Positions 52,885-61,763 of a stretch of DNA of 64,000 nucleotides are shown piece by piece. Origin of the DNA: Pseudomonas congelans (lineage in GTDB: Bacteria; Pseudomonadota; Gammaproteobacteria; Pseudomonadales; Pseudomonadaceae); assembly GCF_900103225.1 (NCBI RefSeq), contig NZ_FNJH01000006.1:62001-126000 (forward strand), written 5' to 3'. A program made the position numbers and the translations under genes. The notes beneath the pieces were generated by a model, which worked only from the letters and a program-made list of their open reading frames with translations, was not told where the DNA came from and did no database searches. How positions within the stretch are numbered: position 1 is the stretch's first letter; the number at the start of each line of letters is the position of its first letter.

Positions 52885-52910
52885 TTCGTGAGCAAGCTCA
52901 CTCCCACAGG
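52885..52910. repeat. REP-like element downstream of the RAYT
   Basis: TTCGTGAGCAAGCTCACTCC (52885-52904) and CACAGG: REP core of another subfamily from that at 8062 and 46228. The same CACTCCCACAGG tail recurs at 52938-52949. Confidence 0.75.
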
Positions 52911-52920
52911 TTCGGGGTAT

Positions 52921-52971
52921 TTTCAAGCCATGTAGATCACTCCCACAGGGCTGGAGTGTTTCAAGCCATGT
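52921..52971. repeat. Direct repeats next to REP
   Basis: TTTCAAGCCATGT occurs at 52921-52933 and again at 52959-52971, with the REP-like CACTCCCACAGG tail between, forming a short imperfect tandem of about 38 bp. Confidence 0.65.
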
Positions 52972-53014
52972 GGACGGGGCCGGGGTGTTTTAAGGAGGAC
53001 TAAAGACGGCTCAT

Positions 53015-53734
53015 TCACTCTAGCCCCAACGCCTCCAGCACTTCATCCACTGCCCAGAACAGCCGGTCCACGTCAGGCAACTGCGGGCGTTTGAGGATCA
53101 GGACGGGCAGGCTGCGCTCGCGGGCGACGTCGAGTTTGGGTTCGGTGGAGCTGCTGCCGCTGTTTTTGCTGATCAGCACATCGATGCGGCGCTGTTCGAA
53201 CAATTGACGTTCGTCTTCCAGCATGAACGGGCCGCGTGCGCCGATCACTTCGCAGCGTTCGTTGCCGGGGTAGTCGTCCAGTGCCCGGAGTGTCCAGAAC
53301 TGGTGCGGCGGAATTTCGTGCAGGTGCTGCAAGGGCTCGCGACCCAGCGTGAACAGCGGGCGCTTGAAGGGGCGCAGGGCAGTGGCCAGTTCTGACCAGT
53401 CAGCCACTTCGCGCCAGTCATCACCCGGACCTGCCTGCCACGCGGTGCGGCGCAAGGCCCAGCAGGGAATGCCCGCCAGCCTGGCTGCATGCGCTGCGTT
53501 GTGGCTGATCTGCGCGGCATAGGGATGGGTGGCATCCAGTAGCAAGTCGACGCCCTGTTCGCCCATGTACTGCGCCATCCCTTCGGCGCCGCCATACCCG
53601 CCGACCTTCAATTGGCAGGCCAGATCCGACGGCACCCGGCCCACGCCCGCCAGGCTGTAGATGTGCTCAGGCCCGAGCCTGCGCGCAATGGCCAGTGCCT
53701 CGGTAATGCCGCCCAGCAGCAGGATGCGTTTCAT
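53015..53734 (-). CDS. cobK: Precorrin-6A reductase CobK
   Basis: 239-residue NADPH enzyme that reduces precorrin-6A in cobalamin synthesis. The Gly-rich start is ILLLGGITEALAIARRLG. Family motifs are LLLDATHPYAAQISHNAAHA, VLISKNSGSSSTEPKLDVAR and LILKRP. The ATG overlaps the cbiD stop by 4 bp, so the cobL-cbiD-cobK genes form an operon. Confidence 0.92.
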   Translation of the reverse strand: MKRILLLGGITEALAIARRLGPEHIYSLAGVGRVPSDLACQLKVGGYGGAEGMAQYMGEQGVDLLLDATHPYAAQISHNAAHAARLAGIPCWALRRTAWQAGPGDDWREVADWSELATALRPFKRPLFTLGREPLQHLHEIPPHQFWTLRALDDYPGNERCEVIGARGPFMLEDERQLFEQRRIDVLISKNSGSSSTEPKLDVARERSLPVLILKRPQLPDVDRLFWAVDEVLEALGLE

Positions 53735-54843
53735 GTCGCTTCTCTCTGTGAGTCAACGCCGGCCTGACCCACCAGCCCGCCCTGACGATCGATTGCGAAA
53801 ACCTCCACCTGAACGCTCGCAGGTACGATGCTGCGCGCGAAATTCAGCGCATGGCGGCACACTTCGTCGCCCAGTGGCACACCTGCCGCCGCGCTCATCG
53901 CCAGCGCTTGCTGACTGGTGTTGGCTTCAAGGATCCGTTGTTGCAGGCCTGCATCCGCGCCGACATCCGCAGCCCAGTGCGCCAGTTGCGGCAGGTCGAT
54001 GCTGGAATGGCGGCTGTGCAGGTCCATGTGGCCGGCGGCCAGCTTGCTGATCTTGCCGAAGCCGCCGCACACGCTCAGCTTATCCACAGGCACCTTGCGC
54101 AAATGCTTGAGCACGGCACCGACGAAGTCGCCCATCTCGATCAGGGCGATATCGGGGATTTTATAGACGCGGCGCATGGTGTCTTCGCTGGCGTTGCCGG
54201 TGCAGGCGGCGATATGCCGATAACCGTTGGTGGTAGCGACATCGATACCCTGATGAATCGAGGCGATATAGGCCGCACAGGAGAACGGCCGGACAATCCC
54301 GCTGGTGCCGAGAATCGACAGGCCGCCGAGAATGCCCAGGCGCGGGTTCATGGTCTTGAGCGCCAGCGCCTCGCCACCCTCGACGCCGATCGTGACTTCA
54401 AATCCGCCGCTGTAGCCTTGCTCTTCGGCCAGCTGCAGCAAATGCTCGGTCATCATGCGCCTTGGCACTGGGTTGATGGCCGGCTCACCGACTGCCAGCA
54501 CCAGCCCGGGGCGGGTCACGGTGCCGACACCGGAGCCCGCCACGAAACTCACGCCCGCTAACGCCTGCAGCCTGACGCGGGCAAACACCAGCGCGCCGTG
54601 GGTGACATCCGGATCGTCGCCGGCATCCTTGAGCGTTGCCGCTTCCGCGAAGTTATCCACAAGCCGGCAGAATTCCAGACGCATCTGCACCTGTTTACCC
54701 TTGGGCAAGACAATGTCCACCGCATCGCTGACCTGCCCGCAGAGCAACAGCCGCGCCGCCGCGAGGCTGGTCGCGGTCGCACAGCTGCCAGTGGTCAGGC
54801 CACTGCGCAATGGCGCAGGCTGTTCGGCGGTTTCTTCGCGCAT
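53731..54843 (-). CDS. cbiD: Cobalt-precorrin-5B C1-methyltransferase CbiD
   Basis: 370-residue SAM methyltransferase of the corrin ring. The family start is LRSGLTTGSCATATSLAAAR. GVGTVTRPGLVLAVGEPAINPVPR, FEVTIGVEGGEALALKTMNP and GILGGLSILGTSGIVRPFSC are diagnostic. Many aerobic pathway organisms carry this gene alongside CobL; its role there replaces part of CobF, which is absent in the visible genes. The start overlaps the cobL stop by 1 bp. Confidence 0.93.
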   Translation of the reverse strand: MREETAEQPAPLRSGLTTGSCATATSLAAARLLLCGQVSDAVDIVLPKGKQVQMRLEFCRLVDNFAEAATLKDAGDDPDVTHGALVFARVRLQALAGVSFVAGSGVGTVTRPGLVLAVGEPAINPVPRRMMTEHLLQLAEEQGYSGGFEVTIGVEGGEALALKTMNPRLGILGGLSILGTSGIVRPFSCAAYIASIHQGIDVATTNGYRHIAACTGNASEDTMRRVYKIPDIALIEMGDFVGAVLKHLRKVPVDKLSVCGGFGKISKLAAGHMDLHSRHSSIDLPQLAHWAADVGADAGLQQRILEANTSQQALAMSAAAGVPLGDEVCRHALNFARSIVPASVQVEVFAIDRQGGLVGQAGVDSQREAT

Positions 54844-56045
54844 CAGGGTTTGACTACGTCCAGCAGGGTGATCGGCAGAGCCTGACGCCAGGTGTCGAAT
54901 TCGCCAAGGGGCTGCGCGTGGGCGACGTGGATACGGGTCAGCTCGCCGCCGTGTCGTTCGCGCCAGGCCATCAAGGCGGTTTCGCTTTGCAGGGTTACTG
55001 CATTGGCCACCATTCGGCCGCCCGGGCGCAGTTGCTCCCAGCAGGTTTCCAGCACGCCGACACGCGTCACGCCACCGCCGATGAAAATCGCATCAGGGCG
55101 TTCCAGACCGTTCAATGCCTGAGGCGCGCTGCCCCGCACCAGTTGCAGGCCGGGCACGCCGAGTGCGTCGCGGTTGAACTCGATCAGTTGCTGGCGGCCT
55201 TCATCGGCTTCAATGGCCATCGCCCGGCAGGTCGGGTGCGCGCGCATCCATTCGATGCCGATGGAGCCGCAGCCCGCGCCGACATCCCACAACAGTTCGC
55301 CGGGCAGCGGCGCAAGGCGGGCGAGGGTGATTGCGCGCACTTCGCGCTTGGTGAGCTGGCCGTCATGTTCGAACGCGCTGTCCGGCAGACCTGAGATGGG
55401 GCTAAGACGGATGGCGCTGGCGTCGGCGCGACAATCGATGGCAACCAGGTTCAGCGCGGCAATCTCGGGGTTGCCCCATTCGCTGGCCAGGCCTTCGACG
55501 CGCCGCTCGGCTTCGCCACCCAAATGTTCCAGGACGGTCATGCGGCTTGGACCAAAGCCGCGCTCGCGCAACAAGCCGGCAATCACGGCGGGGCTGCTGC
55601 CGTCGTTGCTCAACACCAGCAGGCGCATGCCATGGTGGAAATGCGCGTTCAGCGCGGCTACCGGCCGGGCAACCACCGACAGGGTGACCACATCCTGCAG
55701 TGGCCAGCCGAGACGGGCTGCGGCCAGAGAGTAAGAGGAGGGCGCGGGCAGAATGCGCATTTCGTCAATGCTGACCACGCGTACAAGGCTGGCGCCGACG
55801 CCGAACATCATCGGATCGCCGCTGGCCAGCACGCAGATCTCGGCACCCCGCTGCTCGAGCACAGGGTTCAACGAGAAAGGACTTGGCCACGCACGTCGCT
55901 CGGCGCGAATGCACGGCGGCAGCAACGCCAGCTGGCGCGGGCCGCCGAACACCTGATCAGCGTGCAGCAGAGCGTGTCTGGCGTTCTTGCCGAGCCCCTT
56001 GTAACCGTCTTCTCCGATTCCCACGACTGTCAGCCACGGCGACAT
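54843..56045 (-). CDS. cobL: Precorrin-6Y C5,15-methyltransferase CobL
   Basis: 400-residue fusion of CbiE (C5-methyltransferase, residues 1-200) and CbiT (C15-methyltransferase and decarboxylase, 210-400). CbiE has VVGIGEDGYKGLGKNARHAL and VCVLASGDPMMFGVG-like CVLASGDPMMFGVGASLV. CbiT has the SAM loop LLWDVGAGCGSIGIEWMRAH. It is the first gene of the leftward cob operon, divergent from cobG. Confidence 0.93.
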   Translation of the reverse strand: MSPWLTVVGIGEDGYKGLGKNARHALLHADQVFGGPRQLALLPPCIRAERRAWPSPFSLNPVLEQRGAEICVLASGDPMMFGVGASLVRVVSIDEMRILPAPSSYSLAAARLGWPLQDVVTLSVVARPVAALNAHFHHGMRLLVLSNDGSSPAVIAGLLRERGFGPSRMTVLEHLGGEAERRVEGLASEWGNPEIAALNLVAIDCRADASAIRLSPISGLPDSAFEHDGQLTKREVRAITLARLAPLPGELLWDVGAGCGSIGIEWMRAHPTCRAMAIEADEGRQQLIEFNRDALGVPGLQLVRGSAPQALNGLERPDAIFIGGGVTRVGVLETCWEQLRPGGRMVANAVTLQSETALMAWRERHGGELTRIHVAHAQPLGEFDTWRQALPITLLDVVKP

Positions 56046-56085
56046 GTACCTACCTCAATCCGAACTTCCGACAGAGCGCCTTTTC

Positions 56086-56108
56086 ATGCCTGCGGACAAA
56101 GCAGGCAT
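56086..56108. promoter_or_regulatory. Palindrome in the cobL/cobG divergent promoter region
   Basis: Arms ATGCCTGC (56086-56093) and GCAGGCAT (56101-56108) with a 7-bp spacer, placed in the 135-bp gap between divergent cob operons. It could be an operator or a leader hairpin for cobL; no B12 riboswitch box is seen. Confidence 0.45.
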
Positions 56109-56180
56109 AATACCGCGCCCGACGGGGTACAAGTGCTCTAATCAACGTCCGTTTCCAGCCAGTTCACACCGGGTGACCCA

Positions 56181-57524
56181 TTGAACGAGCCGCAGTCCGC
56201 TCGCACATCCTCTGCAACGCTACGCCCCTCGGCCTGCCCGGGGTTGCTGCGTATCGTCCCGGCACTGGACGGCGGGATCTGCCGGATCAAGCTGGCGGGC
56301 GGGGTGATCACCAGCGTGCAGGCCATGGCCGTCGCCAAGGCTGCGCGGACCTATGCACAGGGCGTTATCGAAGCCACCAACCGCGGCAATTTGCAGATTC
56401 GCGGCATTGGTGCCGATCATGACGGGCTGATCGGCACCTTGATGGCGGCAGGGCTCGGCCCCGCCAACCCGGCCAGCGACGATGTGCGCAACCTGATGCT
56501 CAGCCCGACGGCCGGGCTGGATCCGCAGATGCTCTTCGATGCCCGGCCGCTGGCGGCGCAGATCCTCGACGCGCTGGAACATCACCCGCGTTTTCACGAG
56601 CTGTCCCCCAAGTTCGCCTTGTCGCTGGATGCTGGCGAAGCGCTGGTCATGCTCGAACACCCGCACGACGTGTGGCTGTCGGCGCTGAAACTCGATGACG
56701 AAGTGCTGCTGGCGTTCGGGCTGGCCGGCTGCCCGGCCAATGATCGACCGCTGGGCGCTGTCCCTGTGGCCGAGGGGAAGATGCTGGTTATCGCCCTGCT
56801 GGAGCTGTTTCTCGACCTGGCCTGTCCCGAGCACACCCGGATGCGGCACCTGCTGGCCGAGGTATCCACCGCCGATATGCTGCGCGAGCTGTCGACGCGA
56901 TCCGGCTGCACAGTGCGGACCGACAAGGCGATCACCGATTGGCAGCGTCCGGCCATTCAGGGCGCTCGGCATATCGGTGTTTATCCACAGGCCCAGCCTG
57001 AGCAGGTGGCGGTGGGCGCGGCAGTACCCTTGGGGCGTCTCGATGCGGCGATGCTTTCCAGCGTGGCGCAACTGGCGGCGGATCAGGGCGACGGCACGCT
57101 GCGTCTGACGCCCTGGCAAAGCCTGTTGCTGCCCAACGTGCCGGTCGAGCGCGCGGCAGCCGTGCTGGACTCGTTACAGGCATCGGGCTTCGTGTGTTCG
57201 ATCGAGCGACCTCTGGCGCAGATGCTCGCCTGTACCGGTTCTGCCGGGTGCGCCAAGGGGCTGGCCGATACCAAGGCCGACGCCCTGCAACTGGCTGCCG
57301 GGCTGGCTAACAGCCAGGCGGTTCACTTGAGCGGCTGCACGCGTTCCTGCGCCGCCGCCCACGTAGCGCCAGTGACCTTGCTGGCGGTCGCGCCGGGCCG
57401 TTACGATCTTTATTTTCGCGATGCAGCGCATGCCGGTTTCGGCGTGCTGCGCGCGCGCAACCTTACTATTGAAGCAGTCGGCGCGCAGTTGAACGCCGGC
57501 TCACGGAGCAACATGCATGATTGA
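56181..57524 (+). CDS. cobG: Precorrin-3B synthase CobG
   Basis: 447-residue oxygen-dependent enzyme with a 4Fe-4S cluster and mononuclear non-haem iron, of the nitrite/sulfite reductase fold. Two ferredoxin-like halves: VAKAARTYAQGVIEATNRGN-LQIRG and VAQLAADQGDGTLRLTPWQS. The cluster cysteines are in LACTGSAGCAKGLADTK and VHLSGCTRSCAAAHV. Its presence shows the aerobic cobalamin route. TTG start at 56181 with GGGTGA just before. It overlaps cobH by 8 bp. Confidence 0.9.
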   Translation: MNEPQSARTSSATLRPSACPGLLRIVPALDGGICRIKLAGGVITSVQAMAVAKAARTYAQGVIEATNRGNLQIRGIGADHDGLIGTLMAAGLGPANPASDDVRNLMLSPTAGLDPQMLFDARPLAAQILDALEHHPRFHELSPKFALSLDAGEALVMLEHPHDVWLSALKLDDEVLLAFGLAGCPANDRPLGAVPVAEGKMLVIALLELFLDLACPEHTRMRHLLAEVSTADMLRELSTRSGCTVRTDKAITDWQRPAIQGARHIGVYPQAQPEQVAVGAAVPLGRLDAAMLSSVAQLAADQGDGTLRLTPWQSLLLPNVPVERAAAVLDSLQASGFVCSIERPLAQMLACTGSAGCAKGLADTKADALQLAAGLANSQAVHLSGCTRSCAAAHVAPVTLLAVAPGRYDLYFRDAAHAGFGVLRARNLTIEAVGAQLNAGSRSNMHD

Positions 57525-58143
57525 TTACATCCGCGATGGTCAGGAGATATATCGCAACTCTTTCTCGATCATTCGCGCTGAAGCGCGTCTTGACACGATC
57601 CCTGCCGACCTGGAAAAACTCGCCGTGCGCGTGATCCATGCCTGCGGGATGGTCGAAGTCATCGAAGACCTGCGCTTCTCGCCGGGTGCCGGCACCGCCG
57701 GGCGCAATGCTCTGGCCGCCGGAGCGCCGATCCTGTGTGATGCGCGCATGGTTTCCGAAGGCATCACCCGCACCCGGCTGCCCGCCAATAATCCGATCAT
57801 CTGCACCTTGCATGATGAAGGCGTGCGGGAAATGGCCCTGGAGCTGGGCAATACGCGCTCCGCGGTGGCGCTTGAACTGTGGCGTCCGCACCTGGAAGGC
57901 AGCGTGGTGGTCATCGGCAACGCACCGACCGCGCTGTTCTATCTGTTGGAGATGCTTGATGCCGGTGCACCGAAGCCCGCGCTGATTCTCGGCTTTCCGG
58001 TCGGCTTTGTCGGGGCCGCCGAGTCCAAGGCGATGCTTGCCGCCGATAGCCGCGGCGTGCCGTTCGTGATCATGCAGGGCCGTCGTGGCGGCAGCGCCAT
58101 GGCCGTGGCCGCTGTCAATGCACTGGCCACGGAGATCGAATGA
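57517..58143 (+). CDS. cobH: Precorrin-8X methylmutase CobH
   Basis: 208-residue enzyme that moves the C11 methyl to C12, giving hydrogenobyrinic acid. MIDYIRDGQEIYRNSFSIIR, VRVIHACGMVEVIEDLRF (catalytic His), and ILGFPVGFVGAAESKAML are family marks. The ATG starts inside cobG and the stop overlaps cobI. Confidence 0.95.
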   Translation: MIDYIRDGQEIYRNSFSIIRAEARLDTIPADLEKLAVRVIHACGMVEVIEDLRFSPGAGTAGRNALAAGAPILCDARMVSEGITRTRLPANNPIICTLHDEGVREMALELGNTRSAVALELWRPHLEGSVVVIGNAPTALFYLLEMLDAGAPKPALILGFPVGFVGAAESKAMLAADSRGVPFVIMQGRRGGSAMAVAAVNALATEIE

Positions 58144-58874
58144 TGCAGGCACGCGGTCGATTGATTGGCCTGGGCGTCGGTCCTGGCGACCCGGAGCTGA
58201 TCACTGTCAAGGCCCTGCGCCTGCTGCGCGAGTCGCCGGTGGTGGCGTATTTCGTGGCCAAGGGTAAAAAGGGCAACGCATTCGGCATCATCGAAGCGCA
58301 TCTGCAGGACGTTCAGACCCTGATGCCGCTGGTCTACCCGGTTACCACCGAGGCATTGCCGGCAACACTGTCCTACGAAAAGCTCATCAGCGACTTTTAC
58401 GACGAATCCAGCCGGCACATTGCCGCGCACCTGGACGCCGGACGCGATGTGGCGGTGATCTGCGAAGGCGATCCGTTTTTCTATGGCTCCTACATGTACC
58501 TTCACGATCGTCTGGCCGAGCACTACGACGCTGAAGTGATTCCGGGCGTGTGTTCGATGCTCGGCGGTGCTTCGGTGCTGGGCGCGCCGCTGGTGTATCG
58601 CAATCAGAGCCTGTCGGTGCTGTCCGGTGTGCTGTCCCACGATGACCTGAAACGCAAGCTGGCCGATGCCGACGCGGCGGTGATCATGAAGCTGGGGCGC
58701 AATTTCCACAAAGTCCGCGAGGTGCTGACCGAACTGGGTATGGCCGGGCGCGCGCTGTATGTCGAGCGCGCCACGATGAGCAATCAGAAAATTGTCCCGC
58801 TGGACCAGGTCGACCCGATGTCGTCGCCCTATTTTTCGCTGATTATCGTGCCTGGCGACAGGTGGCAAGGCTGA
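58140..58874 (+). CDS. cobI: Precorrin-2 C20-methyltransferase CobI
   Basis: 244-residue SAM-dependent ring methyltransferase. LIGLGVGPGDPELITVKALR-LLRE is the N-terminal loop of the tetrapyrrole methylase fold, then VICEGDPFFYGSYMYLHDRL, VIPGVCSMLGGASVLGAPLV, and MKLGRNFHKVREVL. The ATG at 58140 overlaps the cobH stop (ATGA). Confidence 0.94.
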   Translation: MMQARGRLIGLGVGPGDPELITVKALRLLRESPVVAYFVAKGKKGNAFGIIEAHLQDVQTLMPLVYPVTTEALPATLSYEKLISDFYDESSRHIAAHLDAGRDVAVICEGDPFFYGSYMYLHDRLAEHYDAEVIPGVCSMLGGASVLGAPLVYRNQSLSVLSGVLSHDDLKRKLADADAAVIMKLGRNFHKVREVLTELGMAGRALYVERATMSNQKIVPLDQVDPMSSPYFSLIIVPGDRWQG

Positions 58875-60577
58875 TGACCTCCATGACTCCGGCCATCGTC
58901 ATCCTCGGCAATGGCAGCCTTGCTACCGCGCGACGCATTCAACAGCTGTTTCCCGGTGCGCTGATTCATGGTCTGGCCGAGCGTGTGCAGGGTGCCGACC
59001 GCACTTACAGCGAGTTTGGCGCGACGCTGCGCCAGTTGTATCAACAGAACACGCCGATCATCGCCCTTTGTGCAGCAGGTATCGTGATCCGCACGCTGGC
59101 CGCCGTACTGCTGGAGAAGGGCGCCGAACCGCCGGTACTCGCCGTGGCCGAAGACGGCAGCGCCGTAGTGCCGCTGCTCGGCGGTCTTGGCGGGGTGAAT
59201 GTTCTGGCGCGCAGCATCGCCAGCGGGCTTGGCGTTGCGCCGGCAATCACCACCAGCGGCGAGCTGCGTTTCGGCACTTGCCTGCTCAACCCGCCAAGCG
59301 GCTATGCACTGGGCGATCTGGATCTGGGCAAGCGTTTCGTTTCCGACCTGCTGTCCGGCGAGGCCGTGCGCATCGAGGGCGAAGCCCCGTGGCTGGCTCA
59401 GGCGCAATTGCCCGAAGACCCACAGGCGGCGCTGGCCATTCATGTCGGCAGTACCCTGCGCGAGCCGTCGCCCCATGAATTGCTGATTTACCCGCGTAAC
59501 GTGCTGGTGGCGGTGACTGACCTCAGTGACGAACTGGCCGAGCGCGTGCGCTCGGCCCTGCGCGAGGCACGTATCGCCGGGCAGTCCCTGGCCTGCCTGT
59601 TGGCTGCCGAGGAGCAGATGGCCAATCCGCACCTGCACAAGGCGGCGGCGGAACTGGACGTTGCGCTGCGATTTGCCAGTGCTGCTGCGGCCAGCGAGAT
59701 GGCCATGAAAGCTGTGCCGCAGTTGTTGCCACCGCTCTGCGTCGACGCCCACACAGCGATTGCTGTCGCGCTGCAGCCGCTGGATGTGCAGAGCATCGGC
59801 CGCGGGCGTGGCCGACTTGCAGTCATTGGCCTGGGCCCTGGCGCAGCAGACTTGATGGTGCCTGCGGTCAAGGCCGAACTGGCACGTGCCAATGATGTGC
59901 TGGGCTATGAAACCTATGTGCGCATGGCGGGGCCGTTTCGTGCCGATCAGGTACTGCACTGCACCGATAATCGTGAAGAAATGCAGCGTGCGCGGCATGC
60001 CTTCGAACTCGCAGCTCAAGGCCGCTCGGTAGTCGTGGTTTCATCCGGTGATCCGGGAGTCTTCGCCATGGCTTCAGCGGTGCTTGAAGCGTTGCATGAG
60101 TCGGATAACCCACACTGGCATGCGGTCGAGCTGGAGATTCTGCCCGGTGTCTCGGCCTCTCTGGCCACCGCGGCCCAGGCAGGTGCGCCGCTGGGGCATG
60201 ATTTCTGTGTGCTGTCGCTGTCCGACAACCTCAAGCCCTGGGACATCATCGAAAAGCGCCTGGATCTCGCCTGTCAGGCCGATCTGGCGCTAGCTTTCTA
60301 CAACCCCATCTCCCGCTCCCGACCCTGGCAACTGGGGCGCGCGCTGGAGATCGTGCGCCAGCATCGCATCCCCGCAACTCCTGTGACGCTGGGGCGTGAT
60401 ATCGGCCGCCCCGGTCAGACATTGCGGGTTATCACGCTGGGCGAATTGACACCGGAGCAGGTGGACATGCGCACCATGGTGTTGATCGGCTCTTCCCTGA
60501 CGTGCACCTTTCCCCGCAACGAAGGTGGCCGTTGGGTGTACACGCCGCGTTGGTATGGCAACAAGCCTACAGCGTAA
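58874..60577 (+). CDS. cobJ: CbiG-like / precorrin-3B C17-methyltransferase CobJ fusion
   Basis: 567 residues with two parts. Residues 1-315 resemble CbiG: PIIALCAAGIVIRTLAAVLL, LPLLGGLGG-like VVPLLGGLGGVNVLARSIAS, TSGELRFGTCLL, and a CobE/CbiG C-terminal piece ending HKAAAELDVALRF. Residues 320-567 are CobJ: AVIGLGPGAADLMVPAVKAE, VVVSSGDPGVFAMASAVLEA, AFYNPISRSRPWQLG and RDIGRPGQTLRV. The ATG at 58874 is one base into the cobI stop. CbiG is typical of the anaerobic pathway, so its fusion with CobJ beside oxygen-requiring CobG is notable. Confidence 0.9.
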   Translation: MTSMTPAIVILGNGSLATARRIQQLFPGALIHGLAERVQGADRTYSEFGATLRQLYQQNTPIIALCAAGIVIRTLAAVLLEKGAEPPVLAVAEDGSAVVPLLGGLGGVNVLARSIASGLGVAPAITTSGELRFGTCLLNPPSGYALGDLDLGKRFVSDLLSGEAVRIEGEAPWLAQAQLPEDPQAALAIHVGSTLREPSPHELLIYPRNVLVAVTDLSDELAERVRSALREARIAGQSLACLLAAEEQMANPHLHKAAAELDVALRFASAAAASEMAMKAVPQLLPPLCVDAHTAIAVALQPLDVQSIGRGRGRLAVIGLGPGAADLMVPAVKAELARANDVLGYETYVRMAGPFRADQVLHCTDNREEMQRARHAFELAAQGRSVVVVSSGDPGVFAMASAVLEALHESDNPHWHAVELEILPGVSASLATAAQAGAPLGHDFCVLSLSDNLKPWDIIEKRLDLACQADLALAFYNPISRSRPWQLGRALEIVRQHRIPATPVTLGRDIGRPGQTLRVITLGELTPEQVDMRTMVLIGSSLTCTFPRNEGGRWVYTPRWYGNKPTA

Positions 60578-60649
60578 ACGCAAACGCTCGTCATATCGGT
60601 TGCTAACAATCGTGGGAAAGCACTGATGTGGGGCTGAAACTTCAAGTAG

Positions 60650-60671
60650 GTGAGCCCGTATTTCGGCTCAC
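60650..60671 (+). terminator. Possible terminator of cobGHIJ
   Basis: Arms GTGAGCC (60650-60656) and GGCTCAC (60665-60671) with an 8-nt loop, about 70 bp after the cobJ stop. There is no T-run. Confidence 0.4.
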
Positions 60672-60728
60672 ATGCTTGAGCGAATCGGCTCTCATCAATC
60701 TACGTAGCCTGTAGTCCGATTGCAGAAA

Positions 60729-60768
60729 CCTCCCGGGAATGTTCGCTCACCCGCGGTAAACCGGGAGG
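60729..60768 (+). promoter_or_regulatory. GC-rich hairpin before the four-gene cluster
   Basis: Arms CCTCCCGG (60729-60736) and CCGGGAGG (60761-60768) around a 24-nt loop, about 160 bp upstream of the first cluster gene. It may be a leader structure or part of an operator; the function is not known. Confidence 0.4.
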
Positions 60769-60925
60769 CAGATGGCGGGCGCGAATTTCGCGCTGCGTAT
60801 CGAGTTCGGCAGCCAGGCGCCCGAAAGCCATCAGAGAGCAAACGGGAAGCACCGAAAAACTGCCTGATTTATTTCGCTAGTCTCGATTCAGTCCATCAGG
60901 ACTCATGAATTAAAGGACTAATGAA

Positions 60926-61705
60926 ATGACACAGGAAATTACGATGAACACCACTGACAACCTCGATTACATTGCTTCTTGCGAGCTGGCCGAATGCCCC
61001 GAGTCGCTTCAGGCGGCTGACGAGACTGACGAAGGCTCCGGCAATGAAGGTGCTGTGGTCGCAGGCAGTCTGTTGGCATTTGCTGCCGGTATGTCGGCGC
61101 AGAGCAAGCAGGACGTGATGAATTCCTTTCTGTTTGCCACCCTTGTGGCCAACAAGGCGTTCAGCTCTGAAACCCAGGGCGATCAGTGGTATGACAAATT
61201 CAACGAAGTGCTTTCGAAGCTGGGCTGGCTTTCCACCCAATGGAACTACGCCCGTTATCGTGCTGCCAATCAGCGTTTCACCATGGACGAAGTGGGTCTG
61301 GAAATCCTCGGTTCGGCCATCGCAGCTGCCGCGTTACCTGGGCCTGCATCGCTGCTGATGCTCAAGGTGGCTGGAGATGCAATCGCCGCGTTGAAAGCCA
61401 AAAAAGAACCCCTGCGCCTGTTCGAGAACCAGACCAAGTCACACCGTGGCGGTAGCTTCCGTATCGCATCCTGTATCGAATCCGAGGACAGCATCGTCAG
61501 TCTGGCTATGGCAGCGGTCAGTTTTCAGGCTGACAGTGACGTCACCAACGTACTGTTCTGGGAGTGGCAGGACACCAGTGTCCAGACCTGGAAGGGCGAG
61601 GACAGCCTGTTGCTCAATACGGCTCTGTATGCGCGCCATCGCGACATGATCCAGCAACGTCTGGACGACAATGCCAGGCGTGCGATTGCAGAATTCGAAA
61701 TCTGA
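60926..61705 (+). CDS. Paralogous family protein 1 of 4, unknown function
   Basis: 259 residues, no signal peptide. An acidic, Gly/Ser-containing N-terminus (residues 1-40) is followed by helical AVVAGSLLAFAAGMSAQSKQ, DVMNSFLFATLVANKAF and DQWYDKFNEVLSKLGWLS. A hydrophobic stretch, LEILGSAIAAAALPGPASLL, lies near 125. A beta-rich C-terminus opens with GGSFRIASCIESEDSIVSLA. The helix-then-W-then-GWL pattern and the C-terminal block recur in the next three genes. ATG at 60926 (AAGGA upstream) or the in-frame ATG at 60944 (AGGA) may be the start. I do not recognise a function. Confidence 0.7.
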   Translation: MTQEITMNTTDNLDYIASCELAECPESLQAADETDEGSGNEGAVVAGSLLAFAAGMSAQSKQDVMNSFLFATLVANKAFSSETQGDQWYDKFNEVLSKLGWLSTQWNYARYRAANQRFTMDEVGLEILGSAIAAAALPGPASLLMLKVAGDAIAALKAKKEPLRLFENQTKSHRGGSFRIASCIESEDSIVSLAMAAVSFQADSDVTNVLFWEWQDTSVQTWKGEDSLLLNTALYARHRDMIQQRLDDNARRAIAEFEI

Positions 61706-61763
61706 CCGCAGTGATGGCGGAGGCAGGGATTGCCTCCGCTTTCGGGATAAAAGGAATTTCCCC

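Larger units (their letters stand above)
60578..60925. other. Intergenic region upstream of the four-gene cluster
   Basis: 348 bp. It has a hairpin GTGAGCC / GGCTCAC at 60650-60671, which may end the cob operon, and the long-range hairpin at 60729-60768. No ORF with a ribosome site that I can support. Confidence 0.5.

Noticed and set aside
56046..56180. Cobalamin riboswitch between cobL and cobG
   Set aside because: The gap is too short for the aptamer and I see no B12 box.
60578..60925. hrp box upstream of the four-gene cluster
   Set aside because: GGAACC is not present in this gap, so a type III regulon link has no sequence support.
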